A stretch of DNA of 64,000 nucleotides from Blautia sp. XA-2221 (GTDB taxonomy: Bacteria > Bacillota > Clostridia > Lachnospirales > Lachnospiraceae). Every line of letters starts with the position of its first letter. The stretch's first letter is position 1. Location: contig NZ_JAJQXX010000002.1 in the NCBI RefSeq assembly GCF_028767025.1, forward strand, positions 186,001 to 250,000. Direction: 5' to 3'. Made by a program: the position numbers and the translations under genes. The notes below the pieces were generated by a model. That model saw only the letters and a program-made list of their open reading frames with translations. It was not told the DNA's origin and searched no databases. This document shows, one piece after another, positions 36,650-44,729 of this stretch.

Positions 36650-36838
36650 ATGGCTAGTAAATTATTTATATCAGCAAAAGAAGTAGCGAAAGAATTAGAA
36701 GTATCTGATTCCTATGCGTATCGTTTGATCCGTCAGTTAAATGCTGAATTGGAGCAAAAAGGTTTCGTTGTTGTCAAAGGAAAAATCAGCCGTAAATATT
36801 TTGAAGAACGAGTTTACGGTATGAACGAAATGAAATAG
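36650..36838 (+). CDS. Excisionase-like helix-turn-helix protein, element 2
   Basis: 62 residues, AGGAGG upstream of ATG. AKEVAKELEVSDSYAYRLIRQLN is a helix-turn-helix of the Xis/MerR-like small type; ISRKYFEERVYG ends the wing region. Lies 14 bp before the integrase. Likely directionality factor. Confidence 0.8.
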   Translation: MASKLFISAKEVAKELEVSDSYAYRLIRQLNAELEQKGFVVVKGKISRKYFEERVYGMNEMK

Positions 36839-36852
36839 CAGGAGGTGATGTT

Positions 36853-37938
36853 TTGACAGTAATCAAAAACCAAAAGTCAAATACTTACGAGGTAAGAACC
36901 TATTATAAGGACTGGACCGGCGTAAGAAAGCAGAAGACGAAAAGGGGATTTAAACGCAAATGTGATGCCCAGGAATGGGAAAGAGCGTTTAAATTAAAGG
37001 AGAATTTGAGTCTGGATATGTATTTTGAAGATTTCGTAGATCTTTATCTGAATGATATCAAATCCAGAATCAAATATAATACCTGGCTGACGAAAAAGCA
37101 TATTGTAGAAAAAAAGATTCTCCCATATTTTTCGAAAAAGAAGTTGCAGGAAATAAAACCTTCCGATATTCGACAGTGGCAGAACACCATGATGAACTAT
37201 CGAAATAAACAAGGAGAAGGCTATTCACAGGTCTATCTAAAGACCATCCATAATCAGCTGAGTGCAATTTTGAATCATGCAGTGAATTTCTATGATTTGA
37301 AAAGCAATGCTGCACGCAAGGCAGGATCTATGGGAAAAGAAAGAACAAAAGAGATGCTTTTCTGGACAAAAGAAGAGTATATGAAGTTCATTGAAGCGGT
37401 GGCGGATAAGCCAATCTCCTTTTATGCATTTGAAATTCTATATTGGTGTGGAGTGCGTATGGGAGAGTTGTTAGCGCTGACACCGGCAGATTTCGATTTT
37501 CAGGCTTGTACTATCCGGATCAATAAATCTTATCAAAGATTAGAGGGGAAGGATATTATTACGGATCCTAAGACTGTGAAGAGTAATCGCATAATCACCA
37601 TGCCGGAATTTTTAAGCGAAGAATTAGAATCGTATATAGGAATGCTGTATGGTTTAAATGAAAATGACAGGATATTCCAAATTTCAAAAAGCTATCTTCA
37701 TCATGAAATGGATCGTGGTGTGAAGTTGTCAGGGGTGAAGAGAATACGAATCCATGATTTACGACATTCTCATGTGTCATTGTTGATTAATATGGGATAT
37801 TCTGCGGTGGCAATTGGAGAAAGGGTAGGGCATGAAAGTGTGGAGATCACATATCGATATGCACATTTGTTCCCGACAATTCAAACAGAGATGGCGGAAA
37901 ATCTAAATCAGGAAAGAGAGGAATATCTGGATGAGTGA
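36853..37938 (+). CDS. int: Tyrosine recombinase/integrase, Tn916 Int-like, element 2
   Basis: 361 residues from TTG 36853 (GGAGGTG 6 nt upstream). Same three domains as the element 1 integrase: arm-binding (KNQKSNTYEVRTYYKDWTG), core-binding, and catalytic with Arg in GVRMGELLAL, Lys in DPKTVKSNR, HDLRHS, GHE and Tyr in ITYRYAHLFP. Clearly homologous but diverged, in keeping with its different arm sequence TGACAAT. Confidence 0.92.
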   Translation: MTVIKNQKSNTYEVRTYYKDWTGVRKQKTKRGFKRKCDAQEWERAFKLKENLSLDMYFEDFVDLYLNDIKSRIKYNTWLTKKHIVEKKILPYFSKKKLQEIKPSDIRQWQNTMMNYRNKQGEGYSQVYLKTIHNQLSAILNHAVNFYDLKSNAARKAGSMGKERTKEMLFWTKEEYMKFIEAVADKPISFYAFEILYWCGVRMGELLALTPADFDFQACTIRINKSYQRLEGKDIITDPKTVKSNRIITMPEFLSEELESYIGMLYGLNENDRIFQISKSYLHHEMDRGVKLSGVKRIRIHDLRHSHVSLLINMGYSAVAIGERVGHESVEITYRYAHLFPTIQTEMAENLNQEREEYLDE

Positions 37939-38335
37939 AAAAAATAGGGATAACAAGAATCGGTGGCGTAATGTAACCATAGCGTTTCGAATGTCTCCGG
38001 AAGAAAATGCAGAGTTAGATTTAAGAGTAAAGCTTTGTGGATACCAGACGAGACAAGAATATATCATTGAAAGCGTTTTACATCAAAAGGTCACAGCAGT
38101 AGGAAATCCATTGATGTTAGTACAGTTTAGAAAACAGCTTCGAGGGATTGAAGAGGAACTGAAAAGGTTAACTACATTAGAGGATGCCGATGAAGAGTTG
38201 TTTACACCTATTCGAACAATGTTGGAGATATTAAATGCATTTGCAGAAGAAAGAAACTATGAAAAAAGGAAAAGAGAAAAAAAGAAAAAGCCCAGAAATA
38301 ATCTGAGCAAGTTCCCTGATTATCAGAATAACTGA
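37931..38335 (+). CDS. Ribbon-helix-helix mobilization accessory protein (MobC-like), element 2
   Basis: 134 residues overlapping the integrase by 8 bp. RWRNVTIAFRMSPEENAELDLRVKLCGYQTRQEYIIESVL matches the element 1 protein, with a longer Lys/Arg-rich tail (YEKRKREKKKKPR). Likely relaxosome DNA binder. Confidence 0.74.
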   Translation: MSEKNRDNKNRWRNVTIAFRMSPEENAELDLRVKLCGYQTRQEYIIESVLHQKVTAVGNPLMLVQFRKQLRGIEEELKRLTTLEDADEELFTPIRTMLEILNAFAEERNYEKRKREKKKKPRNNLSKFPDYQNN

Positions 38336-38434
38336 TATACCATCCTAACAACTTGAGTATATCACAAAATTGTTGTTGCAACAATTGTTAAATTCTGTTT
38401 GCCAGGGACTTGCCCGGTTGGGCAGGAGGTGGAA

Positions 38435-39436
38435 ATGGAAGATAATTATAGAGAAGTAAAAAAGGCAGAACCATGCCTGAAATTGATCCACATGGATCAG
38501 ATTGAAGTGGAAGAAATCGAATGGCTCTTTTATCCGTTCATACCATACGGGAAGGTCACCATTATTCAGGGAGATCCTGGAGAGGGTAAGACCACCGTGG
38601 TGTTGCAGATCATTGCAAAATTAACAAAGGGAGAACCAATACTAAATGAGATAACTGAAGAAGAAACAGGTGTAAAGCCAATCAATGTGATTTATCAAAC
38701 AGCTGAAGATGGATTGGGCGATACAATCAAACCAAGATTGTTAGCGGCAGGGGCAGATTGTTCTAGAGTCTTAGTGATTGATGACCAGGATCAGCCATTA
38801 ACAATGGTAGATGCAAGGCTGGAAGAAGCGATTATTCAGACGAAAGCAAGACTTGTAGTATTAGATCCAATTCAAGGCTTTCTAGGGGCTGGTGTTGATA
38901 TGCATAGGGCAAATGAGATTCGTCCATTGATGAAAAGAATTTCTGTATTAGCAGAGAAATATCAATGTGCCATTATTCTGATCGGTCATATGAATAAGAA
39001 TAGTAATGGAAAATCATCCTATCGTGGATTGGGGTCTATTGACTTTCAAGCGGCAGCAAGAAGCGTATTGATTGTTGGAAGAGTGAAAGATGAACCGGAA
39101 ATCCGAGTGATCTGTCATGTAAAGAGTTCTCTTGCTCCGGAAGGAGATGCTATCGCCTTTCGATTAGACAAAGAAAAAGGATTTCATTGGATTGGAAAAT
39201 ATGACATCAGTGCAGAGGATTTATTGTCTGGTGATGGACGAGGGCAAAAGATCCGAAGTGCGAAAGAATTTTTAAAAGAGATCTTAGCAAATGGATCAAT
39301 GGAACAGGCAAAAATAGCGGAAGAAGCAGAAGAACGAGGAATTAAAAAGAAAACACTTTGGAATGCGAAGAAGGAATTACAGATTGATTCTGTGAAGATA
39401 GGAAATAAATGGTTCTGGATGTTACAAGAAGAGTAA
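38435..39436 (+). CDS. RecA-fold AAA ATPase, RepA-like helicase, element 2
   Basis: 333 residues from ATG 38435 (AGGAGGTGG upstream). Walker A is GDPGEGKTTVVLQ (about 46-58), Walker B ARLVVLDPIQGFLG, then the sensor-like ILIGHMNKNSNGKSSYRGLGSIDF. Same superfamily and place as the element 1 helicase, but low similarity and different motif spacing, so a module swap is likely. A C-terminal helix-turn-helix-like end is visible. Confidence 0.8.
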   Translation: MEDNYREVKKAEPCLKLIHMDQIEVEEIEWLFYPFIPYGKVTIIQGDPGEGKTTVVLQIIAKLTKGEPILNEITEEETGVKPINVIYQTAEDGLGDTIKPRLLAAGADCSRVLVIDDQDQPLTMVDARLEEAIIQTKARLVVLDPIQGFLGAGVDMHRANEIRPLMKRISVLAEKYQCAIILIGHMNKNSNGKSSYRGLGSIDFQAAARSVLIVGRVKDEPEIRVICHVKSSLAPEGDAIAFRLDKEKGFHWIGKYDISAEDLLSGDGRGQKIRSAKEFLKEILANGSMEQAKIAEEAEERGIKKKTLWNAKKELQIDSVKIGNKWFWMLQEE

Positions 39437-39443
39437 AGGAAGA

Positions 39444-39484
39444 TGGCAAGATTACCATATCTTAAAGAATAGGGAATCTTGCCA
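39444..39484 (+). terminator. Hairpin after helicase gene, element 2
   Basis: GGCAAGATT and AATCTTGCC, a 9-bp stem with a 21-nt loop; no T run, so attenuation rather than full termination is possible. Confidence 0.45.
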
Positions 39485-39508
39485 CCTTGATTAAAAAGGA
39501 GTGAAGTG

Positions 39509-39742
39509 ATGAAAAAAGTACAGATTGATTATGAACTGTTTCGAAAATTGATCTTTTATCATTTGGGTTCAGATGATCAGTATGAAGAAGATATTCGAAA
39601 TGGCTTGGAAGAAAAATTGGATGCATTAGTCAGACATGAACTCTATACGAAGTATAAGACTGCTCCTTCTGAGGAAGAGCAGGAGAAAGCACGACAGGAA
39701 TATTTAGATAAGCGTGGAGTGTCAGCCAGTTATCGATGGTGA
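39509..39742 (+). CDS. Small conserved mobile-element protein (77 aa), element 2
   Basis: ATG 39509 (AAGGAG upstream; a GTG three bases earlier is also possible). Highly similar to the protein at 32160, including LVRHELYTKYKTAP and YLDKRGV. No known domain. Confidence 0.75.
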   Translation: MKKVQIDYELFRKLIFYHLGSDDQYEEDIRNGLEEKLDALVRHELYTKYKTAPSEEEQEKARQEYLDKRGVSASYRW

Positions 39743-39764
39743 TGTTTGTTTTGGGAATATAGAA

Positions 39765-39785
39765 CAGGAGCGTGGCACGCACCTG
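39765..39785. repeat. Inverted repeat matching element 1
   Basis: Same 21-bp palindrome as 32414-32434 with one changed base in the right arm. Confidence 0.68.
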
Positions 39786-39850
39786 TATCATACCAAACAA
39801 GGAGAATTGCTGTAGGGTGTAGCCGATACAGTACTGGCTGATTTGAAAGC

Positions 39851-39932
39851 TCCCGGCAGGGCGCAAGGGTACTTTTGATGGACGTTAGGCTGTCGAAAGT
39901 GCTTTTGCGTTACTTTTGACAAAAGTAACAAA
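39851..39932 (+). other. Probable oriT of element 2
   Basis: Conserved with 32716-32800: CCCGGCAGGGCGCAA, CTTTTGATGGACG, AAAGTGCTTTTGC and a 9-bp stem at 39909-39929. It lies directly before the relaxase gene. Confidence 0.65.
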
Positions 39933-39979
39933 ACATAATCGCCATATCTGGCGTTTTAAAATGAATGAAAGGAGATTTA

Positions 39980-41245
39980 TTGAAGAGGACGATTAGTTTT
40001 ATGACAGGAAAAGGCTCCCTGAACCATAATAGTAGAAAATTTCATGCAAAGAATACGGATCCGAACAGAACTCATTGGAATGTTGAATATTGTAATGAAG
40101 ATATCAAAGACGTATATCATGAATTATTTGACGACGCCTTGAAGCGTTACAATGATAAACAGACTCGAAAAGATCGTAAGATAGATGATTACTACGAAAA
40201 GATACGTTCCGGGAAACAAGAAAAATTATTTCATGAGGTTATCCTTCAGATCGGTGATAAAGACAATATGGGATCAGGAACGATGGAAGGACAACTTGCT
40301 GCAAAGATATTAGATGAATACATGAAAGGATTTCAAGAACGGAATCCTACGTTGCGAGTATTTGCTGCTCATCTGCATTTAGACGAAGCAACACCGCATC
40401 TACATATTGATTTTATTCCCTATGTTACAGGAAGTAAGCGAGGACTTGATACAAGAGTATCTTTAAAACAAGCCTTATCGTCATTAGGATTTAAAGGTGG
40501 TTCCAGAAGTGAGACGGAGCTAAATCAATGGGTACAATCAGAAAAGGAAAAATTAGCCATGGTCATGAGGGAAAATGAGATAGAATGGGATCAGAAAGGA
40601 ACTCATGAACCACATCTTTCTGTATTGGATTACAAGAAAAAGGTTCGAGAACAGGAAGTAGAAGAATTAAAGGAACATAAGAATTTATTGGAACATGATT
40701 TGCATGATATCAGTGAATGTGTGGATGAGATCCAAAAGGAAAAAGAACAGGCAGAAAAAGAGAGAGCTGCGGTAATTAAAAAGACAGAAGTGTTAGAAAA
40801 ACGATTTTCTGCACTAAATTCAAAAGCTGGACTTGTTGACTCACATGCACGTGAGTATGGATATTACCCGGAAGAATGGCTGCCAGAAGCCGGAACTTTA
40901 GAGTCAGCAAAATCTTATCGAAAGAGGATATTCCCTCTATTGAAAAAAGTTGCGAATATGATACAGTCATTATATAGCAAATATTTGGATTTGAAAAACA
41001 AAAATCAAAAGCTATCAGATCGAAACATAGATCTTGAAAGTCGTGTGGATCGATTGCGAGAGGAAGTATCTGTTATAAAGAAAGAGAATGCAGCTTTGTT
41101 AAATGTGGCATACGATATGGATCGGGTCGTAGCTGTTTTGGGAGAAAATAAGGTCAAGGAAGCGATAGAAGTGGCAAAACATTTGGAGCAGGCAAATGCA
41201 AAGCGAAAAATCAAGAAGAGACGTATAGATAGAGAGGGCAAATAA
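39980..41245 (+). CDS. mobV: MobV/Pre family relaxase, element 2
   Basis: 421 residues from TTG 39980, 6 nt after AAAGGAGA; the ATG at 39965 overlaps that site. RTISFMTGKGSLNHNSRKFHA and HLHLDEATPHLHIDFIP give the same metal site as element 1. The first 230 residues are closely similar between elements; the coiled-coil tails differ. Mobilizes the element with a helper secretion system. Confidence 0.9.
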   Translation: MKRTISFMTGKGSLNHNSRKFHAKNTDPNRTHWNVEYCNEDIKDVYHELFDDALKRYNDKQTRKDRKIDDYYEKIRSGKQEKLFHEVILQIGDKDNMGSGTMEGQLAAKILDEYMKGFQERNPTLRVFAAHLHLDEATPHLHIDFIPYVTGSKRGLDTRVSLKQALSSLGFKGGSRSETELNQWVQSEKEKLAMVMRENEIEWDQKGTHEPHLSVLDYKKKVREQEVEELKEHKNLLEHDLHDISECVDEIQKEKEQAEKERAAVIKKTEVLEKRFSALNSKAGLVDSHAREYGYYPEEWLPEAGTLESAKSYRKRIFPLLKKVANMIQSLYSKYLDLKNKNQKLSDRNIDLESRVDRLREEVSVIKKENAALLNVAYDMDRVVAVLGENKVKEAIEVAKHLEQANAKRKIKKRRIDREGK

Positions 41246-41569
41246 AGGGAGCAGAAGAAATCAAATCTATGCTAAAAAAGTAAAGTCTAGACATTGCTTT
41301 TTGGAATTGTAAATCATAGGATTTATATAGGTAAAGAGAGAAAATCTTTTAACAGGTTTAAGTAGAAACTCTGGGGTATAAAATCTTCCATTTTTTTTGT
41401 TGATGAAGTATAATGTAAACAACAATTTGAATTTGTTTGATGTTAGTAATACAAGAATTTGAAATTTCAGAGGTAAAGATAATTGATATCTTCAGATAAA
41501 GGAAAACATAATTGTTAAAATAGCAAAATCAAAAGAAGTTAAAATAAATTTATAAAGGATGGATGAGAA
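41246..41569 (+). promoter_or_regulatory. Intergenic region with cargo promoter, element 2
   Basis: 324 AT-rich bases. TATAATGTAAACAAC at 41409-41423, followed by ATTTGAATTTGTTTGATG, closely resembles TATAATGTAAGCAAC and following bases at 43674 in the decayed element. No gene seen. Confidence 0.5.
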
Positions 41570-42775
41570 ATGATGTATGGTATTATCGCTGTTGCACTGA
41601 TATTTGTATTTGCTAATTTACCCCAATATATTAGAAAACAGCTAACAGAAAAAATCGCTGATGAAAGCAGTAAAGCTAAAGAAAATTTACAAACTTCACA
41701 ATTAAATTTTTTAACAAAGATAGAATGGCTTAAATTCTATCCATTGAAAAAAATTTTACTAGGAGTAATTTGGCTTGTTTGCCTATTTTATGCTGTAAGA
41801 GGGGTCTTTATGACTATTAACGATCCTCGTGGTGTATTTATATTCCTCACAGTTTTATTTTGGCTTATCACTATTTTTACAGCACGCAAGATATGGCGAT
41901 ATATTAAATTATCTTATCACTGCGTACCTGTATTAAATTATATCAAAACAAAGGAAGAATTAAAGAAATCTCTACAAGGTGAATGTTTTGAAAAAGTATT
42001 GTTTGAGCACAATATATTACGAAAATATTTCCCTGTCCTTATTAGTGAAAACTGGGTAGTTATGAACGGTCGTCTTTTTCCAAGACACGGAGTTGAAAAA
42101 ATATATTATTTACACGAAAGCCCTGTTTGGAATTATGAACAAATTAGATTTATATATTCTAATGGTGAAGAATACCTAACGCCTAGTGACAGACAAACTG
42201 TAGATGAACTTCGTCAAACAGAAATATCAAATTTATTACATAAAATATGTCCGGTAGTTATTGAAAAAGCAGAAGATATAAATACTACATCAAATAAAAA
42301 AGATAAATCAATTATCTATTGGAAGATGAATTATAAAGGTAAATTTAGAAGAACATTATGGATGATACCTTTTGTCATTATCTTATGTATTTTACTGCCA
42401 CTATGTTTAGGAAGTTCTTGGATTATATACGATATAATTATAATTGCAATTTTAGTATGGCAGCTTTGGTATACTTATAAAAAAATGAAGCTTGAAGAAA
42501 GAACTTCAAATGAGATAGATGAAAACAATAACAAAAAATATACGATAGCTATGAAAAACATTCATATGTACAATTATCTTCTTGCAATAAAAGATGAAAC
42601 GCATATCTACAAAGCCATCATTGAAGCCGCACCCGACGAAAATAATAACATGATGATTTGGTTAGATGATTTCAATTTTCCACAAACAGAGATTGAGGAC
42701 ATAAGAAAAGAAATAGAACTGTACTTTAAAGCAAAAAGTATTAATTGCATATTTAAAGCTGGTAAAAGAGTATAG
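41570..42775 (+). CDS. Cargo membrane protein of element 2, unrecognised
   Basis: 401 residues; ATG 41570 or 41573. Hydrophobic segments near 3-20, 60-80, 88-108, 262-283 and 287-305, with a soluble middle domain (about 115-255) and a soluble C-terminal domain (about 320-401). Markedly AT-rich codons compared with chromosomal neighbours. No domain recognised; stands alone behind its own promoter. Confidence 0.75.
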   Translation: MMYGIIAVALIFVFANLPQYIRKQLTEKIADESSKAKENLQTSQLNFLTKIEWLKFYPLKKILLGVIWLVCLFYAVRGVFMTINDPRGVFIFLTVLFWLITIFTARKIWRYIKLSYHCVPVLNYIKTKEELKKSLQGECFEKVLFEHNILRKYFPVLISENWVVMNGRLFPRHGVEKIYYLHESPVWNYEQIRFIYSNGEEYLTPSDRQTVDELRQTEISNLLHKICPVVIEKAEDINTTSNKKDKSIIYWKMNYKGKFRRTLWMIPFVIILCILLPLCLGSSWIIYDIIIIAILVWQLWYTYKKMKLEERTSNEIDENNNKKYTIAMKNIHMYNYLLAIKDETHIYKAIIEAAPDENNNMMIWLDDFNFPQTEIEDIRKEIELYFKAKSINCIFKAGKRV

Positions 42776-42919
42776 ACGAAGTGTTCAGACACGGCGGTGG
42801 AAAAATCTCTTAGACTACAAAAGTCAAGAGCAAAAATTCCAGTTTAGAGAGTGTGTGAGATGCTGTGTTAATATTATAATATTTAAGAATGTCAATTGAT
42901 TAAAAAAATGGTATATTGC
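42776..42919. other. Spacer after element 2 cargo
   Basis: About 145 bp, no gene or clear terminator seen before the arm repeats. Confidence 0.4.
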
Positions 42920-43052
42920 TGACAATAAAATGACAATACAATCAGATGAAAACATAGCGAACACATACAAAACAGTTCATAAATGAACGGTTTAAAAACT
43001 GAAACAACGGAAAAGTACCATAAAGCAAATAGAACTTTGCGAATTCGAATAA
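42920..43052 (+). other. Right end of element 2 and core C
   Basis: TGACAAT at 42920 and 42931 lies 121 and 110 bp before the core, exactly as in element 1. Palindrome GTTCATAAATGAAC at 42975-42988 matches the element 2 operator. Core GAATTCGAATAA at 43041-43052. Confidence 0.75.
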
Positions 43053-43065
43053 ACAAAAATGCTTA

Positions 43066-43129
43066 GAAAATCCAGCGTTTATGCGGGTTTGCGGCACTTT
43101 TGAAAGACTTTTGATAACAAATTGATAAC
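43066..43129 (+). other. Left end of third element: end motif and arm repeats
   Basis: CCAGCGTTTATGCGGGTT starts 31 bp inside core C. TGATAAC occurs at 43112 and 43123, 71 and 82 bp inside the core, the same distances as in element 1. Confidence 0.7.
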
Positions 43130-43220
43130 AGTTGCATAAGAGCTATTATTCTTGTAATCCGGTGGTTTTATGGTAGAGAATAATTGATAGACAGTTGTGC
43201 AACAAATAAATCCATATTAG

Positions 43221-43265
43221 AAAGCCCTTAGCTGTGGGTATGAAACTCATGGCTAAGGGCTTTTT
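43221..43265. terminator. Terminator in third element
   Basis: AAAGCCCTTAGC and GCTAAGGGC with T5, stem of 9-12 bp. It ends transcripts entering from the left or, on the other strand, the relic gene. Confidence 0.8.
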
Positions 43266-43269
43266 GTCG

Positions 43270-43397
43270 TTATTTTTTGGAGATGTTTTTCTTCTTCTTT
43301 GGCGTAGGAAGCTCGTCGCACATAGAAAGAAGCAGATTGCAGAGGGTATCGGTTTTACAAGTAAGCGGTCATCATAGATACCGCCAACAATTTTATC
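43270..43397 (-). pseudogene. TfoX-family gene relic
   Basis: On the minus strand, DKIVGGIYDDRLLVKP is a clear TfoX N-terminal-domain core. After PSA the frame shifts, and another frame reads MCDELPTPKKKKNISKK-stop, the usual end of this small family. The middle and N-terminal parts are deleted or unrecognisable. TfoX-domain proteins are common cargo or accessory genes in Firmicutes. Confidence 0.68.
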
Positions 43398-43411
43398 AGC
43401 GGAAACGGTAT

Positions 43412-43525
43412 ACGAAGAAACAAAGAGAGGTTCAGAGGTACGCAGAGACACTGCACGTAACTCTTTCTGAGAGTTCAACAGTACGTAAGATTCTTGCAAT
43501 CAGGGAACAAATCGGGAATATTTAA
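43412..43525 (+). pseudogene. Possible ribbon-helix-helix gene relic (C-terminal part)
   Basis: REVQRYAETLHVTLSESSTVRKIL followed by AIREQIGNI-stop looks like the end of a CopG-type protein. The upstream part of this frame overlaps the TfoX relic and is not protein-like, and there is no ribosome site. Confidence 0.35.
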
Positions 43526-43717
43526 ACTTGAAATAACGAAATGTAGGTTGTATGATTGAGAAAATAAGTCTATGATCATTTTTCTTTAAGGAAAGTCTTT
43601 TTCATTTCAACTGACAATTCGTTTACTTCATCGAAGCCCTGAAAAAAATTTATTTTTTGGGCCGATGGGGTGGTATAATGTAAGCAACGAATTAGAATTT
43701 GTCAGGGAGTGAAGTAC

Positions 43718-44518
43718 ATGAAGAAATTAGCATCAGTGTCGTTAAAAACAATAATCTTTTTTGTGGGTTGGGCAATATGTGCATCAGTTATACCAATACC
43801 AGATACATCGAGTGCAGCAATCTGGAGATTTTGGGCTGAATTAATACCATTTTTATCCATTGTTGTTCTAACATTTATTTTCTGGCGAATGGATAAAAGA
43901 AAAATACGATTACATCTGACTGAAAAACCTGTTTATAGTATCATATTGGGCTGTGTAACCGGAGCTGTTTGGCTAGGAGCATCTATAGGTATATTATCTT
44001 TGGCAGGAGTGATACATATAACTGGAATAAATCGTATCTCTCTGTTATGGTTGTGGATGATCTCAGCTTTTTTGAATACTGTTATGCAAGAAATGTTGGT
44101 TCGGGGTTATTTATACCAGATGATAAAAAGTAACTATAATATAGTTGCTGCGATTATTGTTTCAACTGGATTATTTACCTTTGCACATGGAGGCGCTTTT
44201 GAGGCAGGTGTTCTTCCGGTGCTTAATGTTATAATAATGAGTCTTTTTATGACAGCAGTTTTAGAGTATACGGAGTCCTTAATTGCCCCGATTATAATCC
44301 ATTTTTTATGGAATGGCGTTGGCGCAATTATTTTGGGAGGAGTATCTTTGGCAGAAGATTATCCACATTTGTTTAATATGGCAATTAGTGGAAATCCTCT
44401 TTTGTCAGGTGGTAGCTGCAAAATTGAAGGTAGTGTAGTTGTATTTATTATAAACTTGATATTAATGATTGGATTTGTAATTGCCAAAAAGCGGAAAATA
44501 GAAAGTCATAACTGTTAG
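43718..44518 (+). CDS. CPBP family intramembrane metalloprotease-like protein
   Basis: 266 residues from ATG 43718 (AGGGAG upstream). Seven or eight membrane segments. Motif 1 is QEMLVRGYLY where the family has EExxxR; motif 2 FTFAHGG and motif 3 HFLWNG are intact. Loss of the first Glu may reduce activity. Family members process prenylated or peptide substrates, and some give bacteriocin immunity. Cargo of the decayed element, behind a promoter like that of element 2 cargo. Confidence 0.85.
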   Translation: MKKLASVSLKTIIFFVGWAICASVIPIPDTSSAAIWRFWAELIPFLSIVVLTFIFWRMDKRKIRLHLTEKPVYSIILGCVTGAVWLGASIGILSLAGVIHITGINRISLLWLWMISAFLNTVMQEMLVRGYLYQMIKSNYNIVAAIIVSTGLFTFAHGGAFEAGVLPVLNVIIMSLFMTAVLEYTESLIAPIIIHFLWNGVGAIILGGVSLAEDYPHLFNMAISGNPLLSGGSCKIEGSVVVFIINLILMIGFVIAKKRKIESHNC

Positions 44519-44579
44519 ATTACAGAAAAGCGGAAAAGCTGTCGGGAATGGGATTTAAGTAAATATGTAGTACGAGCTA
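44519..44579. other. Spacer after CPBP gene
   Basis: Short AT-rich stretch; no feature seen. Confidence 0.4.
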
Positions 44580-44701
44580 TTGACAAAAAATCTGATGAGA
44601 TCATAGAGAATGTATAAAAAACAGTTCAAAAACAAATTGTTCCAAAGCCGAAATATCAGAGAAGCACCACGAAGCAAGTAGAAATCTGCGAATTCAAATG
44701 A
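44580..44701 (+). other. Right end of third element and core D (outer chromosomal junction)
   Basis: A decayed arm (TGACAAA at 44581), a decayed operator (GTTCAAAAACAAAT at 44624, 66 bp before the core) and core GAATTCAAATGA at 44690-44701. The preceding 75 bp align with those before core C. Confidence 0.68.
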
Positions 44702-44729
44702 TAAAAATTTAATATGTATTATTTTGAAT

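Larger units (their letters stand above)
35922..43052 (+). mobile_element. Integrative mobilizable element 2, tandem to element 1
   Basis: 7.1 kb between cores at 35922 and 43041 (GAATTCGAATAA). Same gene plan as element 1, with diverged proteins, a different helicase, a different operator (GTTCA-N4-TGAAC) and arm repeats TGACAAT. Cargo is one membrane protein. No secretion genes. Confidence 0.85.
43041..44701 (+). mobile_element. Decayed third element between cores C and D
   Basis: 1.66 kb bounded by GAATTCGAATAA (43041) and GAATTCAAATGA (44690). It keeps the left end motif, left arm pair TGATAAC, and a right end similar to that of element 2 (GTTCA site 66 bp before the core in both), but has no integrase, relaxase or regulator gene. 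It holds gene relics and one intact cargo gene. Confidence 0.72.

Noticed and set aside
43277-43411. First half of an 82-codon plus-strand frame as a real gene
   Set aside because: It is the reverse of the TfoX relic and begins with a poly-Phe stretch from the terminator T run.
28378-44701. Prophage
   Set aside because: No capsid, terminase, portal, tail or lysis genes; relaxases and oriT-like blocks point to mobilizable elements.
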